DNA from: Scleroderma bovista
Lineage: Eukaryota; Basidiomycota; Agaricomycetes; Boletales; Sclerodermataceae
Assembly: GCA_037178675.1 (NCBI GenBank)
Contig: JAYMGJ010000361.1
Location: forward strand, 1-20,909
Length of the DNA: 20,909 bases
Direction of reading: 5' to 3'
The first letter of the stretch is position 1, and each line of letters begins with the position of its first letter. Both the position numbers and the translations under genes were made by a program. Below the pieces are notes generated by a model that did no database searches, was not told the origin of the DNA, and saw nothing but the letters and a program-made list of their open reading frames with translations. This document shows, one piece after another, positions 1 through 10,337 of this stretch.

Positions 1-3000
1 GCCCAGATAAAGGAACCTCTATCGGAAATCTCCAAACTGATGCCCAACTGCGTGGTGTTCATCCAGTCGTATTCTAAAACGAAAAGTTTTTGTATGTCAT
101 ACTCGTACTTGAGGTTCAATGTTCGGCTAATATCTCTTTATGAAGGGCAAAGAACGATGAAGAATGTTTTGTCTGAAACCAATACTGCGATTACTACCTA
201 TGGAAATGCGCTGGATGTCTTGACGCAGCAGTGTCGGGACCTTATATGCCGGGATACATGGGTGGCTGTTCACGGGCTTGCTGCCAAGGCTGACCATATC
301 TCAACCGATGCTGGGAACATTCGCGACGTTGTGGAGCACGTGCATCATGGCGTCAAAGACATACGAGAGGATGTTCGGTGTGCCCTAGAAGGTGTCCACC
401 ATGTGCAAGGTGCCATTCGTCATGCCCTGAACAGTATCGAAACCATAGGTAAGGTTGGGTTCCACACGACTGTGACTTGTCCTAAGTGATTGCCATGTAG
501 ATCAAAAGGCCACCCTTGGCCAGCTTGCCTACGCAGGTGGTGCTGGATTAGACTCCACCAAGGTCTGTTTGGAAGGCACGAGGGTCGATATCCTGGCGGA
601 CATTATAGACTGGATCAATAAGTCGGAGTCCGATACCCCTCGAGTGTTGTGGCTCCATGGCCAAGCAGGCAAAGGGAAATCGGCCATTGCCCATACCATC
701 GCCAACTGGTTCGAACCTCTTGGAGCCCTTGGGTCGTGTTTTTGCTTCGCCCGCGATCAACAGGCGGAACGTCGCCACGAAAAGATATTCACCACTATCG
801 CACATGATCTTGCTGATCGTGATCCTACTTTCAAGCGGATTATAGCTGAGGTCATTGCAGATGACAAAGCGCTATCCACCACGCGCGATGTGAAGCGACA
901 GTGGCAGAAGTTTATTTTGGATCCTATTTCCAAAGCTGCAGCGTCTATGGTTGGGCGAGTGGTCATTGTGATTGATGCACTTGATGAGACCGGTGTGGAG
1001 GCTTCCCGGAAACATATTCTCAGTGTTCTCGCTTCCGATCAGGTTGCCCAGCTCCCGTCCAGCTTTCGTGTTCTCATTACATCCCGCCCTTTACCTGACA
1101 TCATGGAGGCTCTGCAGGATATCCCATACATCACATCCAAGTCCATGGGTGACATCTCTATCGCAAGTGCTGAACGCGATATTCATCTGTACATCTCTAC
1201 TCAGCTAGGAAGAAAACTGATGGATCGTTTCACTACCAAACAAATTTTACGCCTCGTACAGCTGGCAGATGGGTTATTCGAGTGGGCTCGGTTGGCTTGT
1301 GAGTTCATCAAGTCATACAAGGGTGGGTTCACAGCCATGGAACGATACGAGGCCCTGGTCTCTGTCTCGCCTGGAGCAGGAAAAGGACTTTTAGACGGGA
1401 TGTACCTTACCATTCTGAGAGACATTGTTGAGGACGACCCGAAGGCACGTGCGCGATTCCACTCTGTGATGCAGCAAATAGTGTGGTCCCAGGAGCCTCT
1501 CCCAGTGGGGTCGTTGAATGTGATGCGGCGCAACTTCCTGGACAATGATCTTTCTGATGTCGAGGCCATTCTCAACCCAATGGGTGCCCTGCTGAGTGGC
1601 ATTGCTGATGTATCGACCCCAGTCCGTGCCTTACATGCATCATTCTACGATTTCTTGACCAACCCTGCGCGGAGTATGGAGTTTGCCATCAAAATGGAAG
1701 ATGTGCATTGCCAGCTTGCTTGGGCTTGTGTTCGAGTCATGCAAACCGGGCTGTGTTTCAATATCTGTCGGTTGGAAACCTCATACCTACCCAACTCTGA
1801 GGTCACTGACCTGGACTGGCGAATTCATGAATACATCCCTGCTCACTTGTCTTATGCCTGCCGACTCTGGGCCATTCATGTTCAGGAGGCACAATTTGGG
1901 AGTAACTTAGCACAAGAAATGGAGTTGGTGGTGAAGGACAAACTTCTTTTCTGGATTGAAGCACTCAGCCTATTGAAGGTGCTCAATGTTTTGCCTTCAC
2001 ATCTGGCAACTATAGCTTCATGGTTGGAGGTATGTTTATTATGAATCTGATGCTAATCAACACTGCTAATGAGAATATTTAGAAGGATGCTACCTTTGAA
2101 CAAGCATCAGCAATAGCAAGGGATGCCATCAAGTTTGTCCAAGCATTTGGTGGTGCCATCATGAAAAGCACCCCACACTTGTATGTCTCAGCTCTGCCAT
2201 TCTCTCCAGTACAATCCATCATCTATAAACAATTCTCACCCAAGTACTCAAATTTGGCCCAAATTGTTGATGGAGGAGAGCCAGGCTGGCCAAACCTTCA
2301 GCTCACAATTAGGGGACATGATCATTATGTGACCTCTGTTACATTCTCACCTGATGGCAAGAGGATTGCATCAGGTTCCCTTGACAAGGCCATATGTTTG
2401 TGGGATGCTGAGACTGGACTGCAGCTGGGTAGCCCTCTCACAGGGCACACTGACTTAGTATCCTCAGTGGCATTCTCACCAGATGGCAAGAGGATTGCAT
2501 CAGGTTCCAGAGACAAGACCATATGTTTGTGGGATGCTGAGACTGGACTGCAGCTGGGTAGCCCTCTCACAGGGCACACTGACTCAGTATGGTCAGTGGC
2601 ATTCTCACCAGATGGCAAGAGGATTGCATCAGGTTCCAGAGACAAGACCATATGTTTGTGGGATGCTGAGACTGGACTGCAGCTGGGTAGCCCTCTCACA
2701 GGGCACACTGACTCAGTATGGTCAGTGGCATTCTCACCAGATGGCAAGAGGATTGCATCAGGTTCCAGAGACAAGACCATATGTTTGTGGGATGCTGAGA
2801 CTGGACTGCAGCTGGGTAGCCCTCTCACAGGGCACACTGACTCAGTATGGTCAGTGGCATTCTCACCAGATGGCAAGAGGATTGCATCAGGTTCCTTTGA
2901 CAAGACCATATGTTTGTGGGATGCTGAGACTGGACTGCAGCTGGGTAGCCCTCTCACAGGGCACACTGACTCAGTATGGTCAGTGGCATTCTCACCAGAT

Positions 3001-4431
3001 GGCAAGAGGATTGCATCAGGTTCCAGAGACAAGACCATATGTTTGTGGGATGCTGAGACTGGACTGCAGCTGGGTAGCCCTCTCACAGGGCACACTGACT
3101 CAGTATGGTCAGTGGCATTCTCACCAGATGGCAAGAGGATTGCATCAGGTTCCACAGACAAGACCATATGTTTGTGGGATGCTGAGACTGGACTGCAGCT
3201 GGGTATCCCTCTCACAGGGCACACTGATGAAGTATGGTCAGTGGCATTCTCACCAGATGGCAAGAGGATTGCATCAGGTTCCTTTGACAAGACCATATGT
3301 TTGTGGGATGCTGAGACTGGACTGCAGCTGGGTAGCCCTCTCACAGGGCACACTGACTCAGTATGCTCAGTGGCATTCTCACCAGATGGCAAGAGGATTG
3401 CATCAGGTTCCTTTGACAAGACCATATGTTTGTGGGATGCTGAGACTGGACTGCAGCTGGGTAGCCCTCTCACAGGGCACACTGACTCAGTATGCTCAGT
3501 GGCATTCTCACCAGATGGCAAGAGGATTGCATCAGGTTCCAGAGACAAGACCATATGTTTGTGGGATGCTGAGACTGGACTGCAGCTGGGTAGCCCTCTC
3601 ACAGGGCACACTGACTCAGTATGGTCAGTGGCATTCTCACCAGATGGCAAGAGGATTGCATCAGGTTCCAGAGACAAGACCATATGTTTGTGGGATGCTG
3701 AGACTGGACTGCAGCTGGGTAGCCCTCTCACAGGGCACACTGACTCAGTATGCTCAGTGGCATTCTCACCAGATGGCAAGAGGATTGCATCAGGTTCCAG
3801 AGACAAGACCATATGTTTGTGGGATGCTGAGACTGGACTGCAGCTGGGTAGCCCTCTCACAGGGCACACTGACTCAGTATGGTCAGTGGCATTCTCACCA
3901 GATGGCAAGAGGATTGCATCAGGTTCCTTTGACAAGACCATATGTTTGTGGGATGCTGAGACTGGACTGCAGCTGGGTAGCCCTCTCACAGGGCACACTG
4001 ACTCAGTATGCTCTATGGCATTCTCACCAGATGGTCAGAGTGTTGTTTCTGGTTCAAGTGACAATACCATACACATATGGAATTGTCACACAGATACTTT
4101 AGTTAATCAGCACTCTGACAACATGCCAAGACAGACCTCTCTCTCACTCTGCTATTCTTCAATTCCATCTCATGCCTTGCTGGATTCCAATGTGTATATC
4201 CCAGAAAGTGATTTTAATGTCAGGGCTTTACTTGAATTAGACAGTGATGGATGGACTATTAGTCCAGCAGGTCATCTGCTTCTGTGGATTCCATCATATA
4301 TGCCAAGGCCATCATTATATTCACCCTATAAGTTATTTGTTATTGGAAAACATACCAAGCTTGACTTGAGCAGGATGGTTCATGGTTCCAAGTGGATAGA
4401 ATGTAACTATATGGGGCATATAGGAAAATGA
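1..4431 (+). CDS. NACHT-WD40 STAND/NLR-type receptor (5' end outside window)
   Basis: Fungal NLR-like signalling ATPase, probably a cytosolic self/non-self receptor. The reading frame is open from base 1, so the start lies upstream. Proposed introns are 92-145 (54 bp, in frame, GTATGT donor), 449-500 (phase 1) and 2030-2082 (phase 0). The joined exons give 1423 residues in this window. Order of domains: helical N-terminal STAND domain (about residues 1-130), NACHT with Walker A GQAGKGKS at bases 659-682 and Walker B VVIVIDALDE near 960-990, a helical linker, 14 WD40 repeats from base 2314, and a C-terminal tail (DGWTISPAGHLLLWIP) of the type found after WD40 arrays in agaric NLRs. No lesions were seen, so it may be functional. 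The first intron is the least certain join; excising it places SKTKSF next to QRTMKN, which fits the family. Ligand and effector are unknown. Confidence 0.93.
2314..4105 (+). repeat. Tandem array of 14 WD40-coding repeats, 129 bp each
   Basis: Fourteen in-frame 43-residue WD40 units (GHTD...SPDGKRIASGS...DKTICLWDAETG), each exactly 129 bp. The last begins at 3991 and is diverged; the first is moderately diverged. Repeats 2-13 are nearly identical at the DNA level. They differ at unit residue 5 (S, L or E), 7 (W, C or S), 23 (R, F or T) and 40 (S or I). Fourteen blades would suit two seven-bladed propellers (inference). Such uniformity indicates recent unequal exchange or gene conversion, as known for WD40 NLRs of the Podospora HET-E/HNWD group. 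Confidence 0.97.
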
Positions 4432-4879
4432 TCATTGTTAGTAGGAGTACCTTTATTCTTGTTCACATGTTTCTTTCATTGTATATTTCATTTTTACTCT
4501 CTCATTTCATTTCAATGATACTAACAGATATGCATGCCTTACTACCATGGGATTAGGGCTCACTGCAACATCAGCAAAACTACAGCCGACTTAAAATCGA
4601 CTTAAATACAGCTTATTTTGACTTTAATTTGGATTAAGTATCTAAGTAGCACTAAGCCAAAAAGCATCATTTTGCATGTGCTTAGCTGACTTGGCTCCTT
4701 TCATCTCAAGTCTTGTAAGTAATTAAGTTCACACCAAGTGGTTCAAGTAGCAAAAGACAATTAAGCATTGGGCCTATCTAAGTACACAAGATGCATTAAG
4801 TAAGTTAAGCATGTAAGTAAGGAGCAAGATAGCAGAGGGACTCTGCAGGAAAAAAATACTAGGGGGAGTTATGTCGCAG
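4432..4879. other. Non-coding AT-rich spacer downstream of the NLR
   Basis: No ORF, RNA gene or clear element was found. The first 100 bp presumably hold the 3' UTR and polyadenylation region of the NLR transcript. From about 4580 the sequence is rich in short CTTAA/TTAAG and TAAGT words, including a near-repeat of GACTTAAA, and could be a decayed small element, but no termini could be defined. Confidence 0.5.
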
Positions 4880-5366
4880 ATATTGTATCTGCGGGTGCAA
4901 TGCAATGCAAACCATATGAAATGGGGGGAATGTGCGGTGGAAACCACGTTGCAAGGAGCATTTTCATTGTGGTTGCTGGATCTGGGTGCTGGTGTCGTGG
5001 ATATATGGTATTCGAGGGTGTGAGGTGAACCATATATAGCAGGGGGGGATGCAGAAATCGTGTCGCAAAAAACATACATGGGGGCTGCCTGGGGGGACCT
5101 GTGGCAGCGTCAGAACATCTGGGATATACAGTATTTGTGGGTGTGAGGCAAACCATATATAGCAGGGGGGGATGCAGAAATCACGTCGCAAAAAACATAC
5201 ATGGGGGCTGCCTGGGGGGACCTGTGGCAGTGTCAGAACATCTGGGATATATGGTATTTGTGGGTGTGAGGCAAACCATATATAGCAGGGGGGGATGCAG
5301 AAATTGCGTCCCAAAAAACGTACACGGGGGCTGCCCAGGGGGACCTGTGGCAGCGTCAGAACATCC
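4880..5366. repeat. 123-bp tandem repeat array, about four units
   Basis: The word AACCATAT recurs at 4910, 5028, 5151 and 5274, giving spacings of 118, 123 and 123 bp. The last three units are highly similar and contain G-runs (AGGGGGGGATGCAG, TGGGGGCTGCCTGGGGGG); the first is diverged and the last decays near 5366. Because 123 is a multiple of three, several long spurious ORFs cross the array. It lies directly beyond the truncated end of the RNA14 fragment. Confidence 0.9.
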
Positions 5367-5390
5367 GTGGGCACAGTGCACCTGGAAGCA

Positions 5391-6899
5391 TTAGATGAAA
5401 ATGAGACCCACTGAATTTGCCCGGGTCTCAAGCTCCTCGAGTTGCACATGCAGGTGGTCGAGCATTTTGTCGAACACATTGCTGACTTCTGTGTATTCCT
5501 TGCGCGCTTCTTGCATCTCAGCATACGCAAAATGGAGCAAGAAACTAGTCGGGTTCGCCTCCATGCCGGCTTTCAAAGTGTTCAGCGCCTCCTCTTGCTT
5601 ACCAACACCATTCGTCCACACAAACGCCATATACCTATTCCGACAAGGATAAACGTGGGAAAAAGAACCTGCAGAAGAGACTCACCAAATCTCGCTGTAG
5701 TATCGCATTCTGATGACCGCCTTGCGATAAACGAGTTGAACCCGAGAGACTAGCATCACTTTGTCTTTTTCTTCAAATTCGAGAGGGTTGTTTCCTCCCA
5801 CTTCAAATAAGTTTTCCATGCGCCGACAAGAGCTCTTTCAGCAGCGTTGAAAGATGGGGTAGGCAGTAGATAAATTGACGGTCTTGAAGATGAAGACAGG
5901 GGCGGTGGTGGGAATAAGGGACCCAAATGTCTTTGTAATTGGCGAAGCACTGTCCGTGCTTGCATATGTGACAGGGATAAATCAGACATAAATTTCTTAG
6001 CCTGTAGAAATATGCATAATCAAATACAATAGATGAAAGGATTGCACAGACTATAATTTTGTTCAGCCCGTTCTCAAAGGTCTCGAGTTCAGACCAGAGC
6101 TTCTCCACATTCTCAAGAGGGATCTGAACAGCTGTGTGATAAATCTTATGAAGAGCATCCATCTTTTGTTGTTCTTCCCAGGTAGTGCTTGTCTAGTATG
6201 ACGTGAGTTGATGCCTACGAAGTTGGGACACTACATACCTCGCCAGCTTTGATGAACTGGATGTAATCATGCCATATTTCACCGCTGTCTTTGTCTTGTC
6301 CAATGCAGTTGAGCGCAAATTCGTAAGCCCAACTGACGGCTTCTCGACTGTTGGGCGATGTATTCACGCGTCTGTAGATATCAATGTTGCATCAAAAATC
6401 CTGTTGGAATACCGTGATTTCGCTCACTACGAACCTGGCATAAGTAAGATAGAACTTCCAAAGATCAACTGAGGGCGGCGTTCTCAGGAATCTCTTGAAT
6501 AACTCTTCGGCATACTGGAACAGTCCCAGGCTTAAGAAGCAGTTGAGATAAGCAATTTGGGCAGACAACTTGGTATCGCACTGTCAAACTACGGCCGAGG
6601 AGTGAACAAGACTTCATACCGTGTTGGGATATGTCTCGAGCAAAGCTTCGTAGGTTTGTTTAATTTGCTCAAGGTCGCCATTATTTTCAGTGATGTCCAC
6701 AAGCTGGTTCCAGCCTTCCGGGTCTTGAGGATGGTCATGCAACTTCTCGCGCAGTACATGCCACCCAGAGGGTGGTTCCTTTGGCATTTCTTGAGCAGAT
6801 CAGAGATGGCTCATGGCAATTTTGGGTGACTTACATGTCAGCCTTGGGGTTGAGCACATTCAGAGCATTCAGGATCTCTTCAGCTGGCAGGATCCAACG
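5391..6899 (-). pseudogene. RNA14: RNA14/CstF77 (Suppressor of forked) gene fragment, truncated and frameshifted
   Basis: RNA14 is the HAT-repeat scaffold of the nuclear cleavage and polyadenylation factor CF IA/CstF. Minus-strand exons encode characteristic stretches: DHPQDPEGWNQLVDI, AQIAYLN, SVDLWKFYLTYARRVN, DKDSGEIWHDYIQFIKAGE, VQIPLENVEKLWSELE, FMSDLSLSHMQARTVLRQLQ, ERALVGAWKTYLKWEE and NPTSFLLHFAYAEMQEA. Clean introns lie at 6619-6569, 6434-6372, 6238-6193, 6051-6002 and 5685-5635, so the copy came from genomic DNA and not from cDNA. A one-base deletion near 5796 (just after KWEE) throws the frame off, while homology resumes in the next frame. Homology stops near 5430, so roughly the C-terminal half is missing. 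The 5' exon (6899-6836, PAEEILNALNVLNPKAD) starts at what looks like a splice acceptor at 6901-6902 and does not join in frame to the next exon. I judge it non-functional; a complete host copy is expected elsewhere. Confidence 0.87.
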
Positions 6900-6921
6900 A
6901 TCTGAAAGCGGGGTGAGAGGA

Positions 6922-9900
6922 CTAGAACACCAATTCAAATGCATGATGATCTATAAAATGATGAATATAAAACCCCCGGTAAACGTCCAAGGAATTGTGC
7001 AAATTGACTTCCGATGGCACAGGCTCCTGACCAAATATCGGGATTAGATGTGCTGCATGGACGATGGTGTCAATGTGGACAACAGAAAGATAGCGAGTAT
7101 TGTCATCCAAGAAAGACAGCTTTACCATCCACATCCCGGTCAGGTTGTCTGGCTCGTCTGCGACGTAATCAAACCAGTGGACGAGAGCGCATGAGTAGGA
7201 TACACCATTAGTGCACGGTAGTGAGAAAAAGCAGATAATCCGTGCAACTTCCATTGCCTGCATACCCTCGCGTGTGTCGTCTGTATTCACAAACACGGTG
7301 TCAAAACGTTCTGGGCCACGAAACCAAGACAGTGTTGCTTTAATTTGCTCACGGCGTGCACGGCCAACACCACAGGGGTCACTTGGAGAAATAAAGGTGG
7401 CAGTAGCAGAAAGATAGACTTTGAGATGGCCAGTGAATGTTGCTGGACGTGGACCACCAGCATTCATGTTGAGCTGTTGAGACAAGAAGTCTCGAAGGAG
7501 GTTTGGGAAATTCGGGATTTGGAGTTCTTCTGCAAGTGACTGGACTTGAGTAGGGCGGTTTTGAGCTGTCCCCAGTCAGTATGTGATTTAAAGAAAACTA
7601 GGAGCTCAGCAGCGTACCAGGAATGCACGCTAACTTGACGGCAGAATGAACCAGACCCAGCCTTTCATCAACTATGCCCATGTCGTCATCATCAGCATCA
7701 AGGTCGGGGTCTTGAGGTATAGAGGTGGAATCAACGCCTTGATCGCCTGTGAATTTGATGAGTCCAATAGCAGTGGGACAGAATGAGGAAGAAATTCATA
7801 CATAAGTACTGAAAATGATTGGATGCAAGAGAACCTTTCAACATCCCGCGTTTCTTGAAATCAACGGTTGCAGCTGCCAGTTTGTCCAAATGCTGGTTTG
7901 TTAATAGCATTTGGCCGAGGGCATTATATTTGTTTGAACGTCTCCAAGGCTCCTTGACAGCTTTGATATGTTTCGATTCGGTGATTGACGTACAGAGGCC
8001 ATTTGGTGTGCCAAACGACCGGATGAGGACCTCATAATGAGTGAGAGAATGCTGGCGGGGAAGAGAGAAACCATCGGGACAAACTTCCGTTGTGCGAAAT
8101 ATTTCGCGATATTGATGGAATTGTGTAAGTGCATGTTGAAGTTTGGCAAGCATATCGTCAGTGATTATATCCCTGCGAACGAGATAACAGAACTCGAGGA
8201 ATGCACGAAAAGTATGGACAACGTCATCAGGGACGTGCCCTTCGATTGCAGGGAGGTATACCTTTTGAAATATCAGTACATTAATAGGAGTACATGTGTT
8301 GTTTTAAATGCCAACCTTCATAAGGGCCTTCGAATCATCACCAGTCCATTGTGAAAATCCTCGCCCCTCAGGGAAGCGCCGCAGGCCCAAAAATGGTGGA
8401 ACAATGGCAATACTGTTCACGCTCGGTAAATGTTGCGACTTGGAAAAAAGAATACCTACCGACGATCAATATCAGCTAAAATTTCCTTCGCCTCCGCTTT
8501 TCCATGAGTGAGTTCGAGGTACTTGGTAACCCACTCAACAAGGTGATCCTTGAAAGCACCCTTGATTAATTGATGAAGGATGTCGGGTGCCAAGAGCAAG
8601 CGGATGTTAGCACAAGGAAATTCGTCTGTAAATGGCTATCATGGTACTACAGTAAGTTTCAATCACATCAATATATTATGTTCACACCTTAATTTGGCCA
8701 TCAATCCCCCAATCATGCCATAAAGTGGCAAGCAAAAAGGCCTCCATGAGTGCATCAATGAGTGTGCATGAACGTGGTGCACCACCACCATCCAAGTCAT
8801 TTGGGGTAGCTGTACAACTAGGGCAGACTGTCATACTTGCATGGTTCAACGGCAGCCATACCCACTCACCGACCACACCAGTTCTGCACAATACAAGCAA
8901 GTAAAACCTGCTCAGGATAGTCAGCTATATATGGCCTGATACCATAAATGACACGGCGGAAGTGTCCGTCAGGGCAACGAAGAACTTCAGGTGTTGTCAT
9001 GTGGGACTTGAGTGACTGAAGGATTCGCGCTAGTGCCGTATGGAACACCTGTTTTTTAAACTTGTGGAAGCGGGCTTCATCAGCATGCTTTTTAGCAGCT
9101 GCAGTTGAATCATCGGGTGAGTAGAAAACAACATGAAGAAGATATTTACACACTTTTTGGAATAGGTAAAAATCCAATGAGGACAACAGCGTTCCGATGC
9201 GCCCGCCGGACATGGTTCTGAACATTGCCGATGGAAAGATACACCGGCCAGTAGTCATTCTGGCCAGTGGCGATGGAGACGGTGGTTTTGTCGCTCCCAA
9301 GAATAATGGGGACAAACATTGCCCCATCCACTCGAGGATCTTGGGCAATTTCATCCTAGAAAGACTGTTAGTAACCATGGCTACCATAATGATTAATGAT
9401 TAATGAAATGTTACTCACCGCCTGCTCCCAGGCCCAATCACCTGACATAAAGTCCTTATATCTACGTGAGCCATCTTCCAAAAAATCACGATATGGCATG
9501 TAGTCAATTTCTCCATCAAAATCCGCATTTGAAAAAATGTTCTTGATAACCGCACGAGGATCGCGGTACCAGACATCATAAGTCTGATCCATCCATGAGG
9601 GCAGATCTCCCGGTGGATGGCTATCATTATACCTGACTCCAAAGCTTTTCCATGGTGCATCACCTATTGGGGTTGAGTCGATGGTTTCATAGAGGTCCTT
9701 GTGATCGGCGAATGGTGGTTTATCCTGATGTACTGCAAGAGACAATCCCCATAAGTAAAGTAAGTTGTCGATTTTACCTGCCGATATCTGTGCATCGGAA
9801 AAGAGGTGCTTGGCGGTCTCAAACTCAAGTCGGTTCCGATATGGGGTCCAGTCATCTTGACCCTGCGGAGTGTGGGGAAGAGGCGGTGTGCCTTCAGGCA

Positions 9901-10174
9901 AATCCATGCCATTTGCACTGCAAATCTTTCCTGTGGGGTGTGATTTAATGACAGAAAGTACTAATGGAGAGGACAAACCAGTTAATTTCTCGTGGTATTC
10001 CCGCACCACATCTGGCGGAAGTGGCTGTTCAGTGTCATTGCGTACGTTGAAGTCATGACTGTGGACGGAATGTAAGTGTGTCTTTAGGCCTGTAGCTGAC
10101 TTAAACCAGCGACCACAGCTGGCATATCGACAGGGAATCCGACGGGCAGTATATCTGCGTCTGGTGGGCTGCAT
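6922..10174 (-). CDS. Plavaka-type DNA transposase with N-terminal C2H2 zinc finger
   Basis: Transposase of the Plavaka family, a CACTA-like lineage expanded in Agaricomycetes. Nine exons: 10174-9419, 9355-9154, 9098-8870, 8817-8688, 8635-8460, 8412-8316, 8261-7835, 7746-7618 and 7565-6922. All eight introns are GT-AG and phase-consistent, giving 929 residues with no stop. The chosen start lies 14 residues before a C2H2 finger (CRYASC...HLHSVH). An in-frame extension to 10279 is possible but is low-complexity and unlike the family. Recognisable family segments in order: DWTPYRNRLEFETAKHLF, MPYRDFLEDGSRRYKDFMSG, DPRVDGAMFVPIILGSDKTT, PEVLRCPDGHFRRVIYGI, PNDLDGGGAPRS, GLRRFPEGRGFSQWTGDDS, SFGTPNGLCTSITESKHIKA and a C-terminal DHHAFELVF. 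It appears intact and is probably the autonomous factor of its element. The intron at 8459-8413 has an alternative acceptor at 8423-8422 that also keeps frame. Catalytic residues were not assigned. Confidence 0.9.
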
Positions 10175-10337
10175 TTGACTGCTGGAGCAAGGGATAAAAG
10201 AAGGGTGGCATGGATAGAACCTTGAAGGAAGCTGACAGCGGGTGGGAAGAGAGCTCGGTTGTGAATCGAAAAGGCACACGGAAAGTCAACATTACCTGAC
10301 TCCCTCACTATTCAAGCATTACCAGTTTTTCTCACTC
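10175..10337. promoter_or_regulatory. Divergent promoter region between transposase and companion ORF
   Basis: About 160 bp separates the proposed transposase start (minus) from the ATG at 10338 (plus). The two genes are head to head, so both promoters must lie here or overlap the 5' exons. No TATA box or other motif stands out; this is inferred from gene geometry only. Confidence 0.35.

Noticed and set aside
2325..3998. 557-residue minus-strand ORF and 539-residue ORF in another plus frame (2483-4102) across the WD40 array
   Set aside because: The 129-bp unit is a multiple of three and nearly invariant, so any frame without a stop in one unit stays open throughout. They have no independent start context or known fold.
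4774..5394. Several ORFs of 60-190 codons on both strands
   Set aside because: By-products of the 123-bp (41-codon) tandem repeat; their proteins are simple repeats.
6836..6899. This exon as a C-terminal extension of the Plavaka transposase
   Set aside because: It would need a 29-bp intron from 6930, and the family normally ends at the DHHAFE motif. The sequence fits better as a 5' RNA14 exon with its own acceptor.
6269..9403. Numerous plus-strand ORFs of 60-105 codons
   Set aside because: Antisense shadows of the RNA14 fragment and the transposase exons; none has a recognisable motif or spliced continuation.
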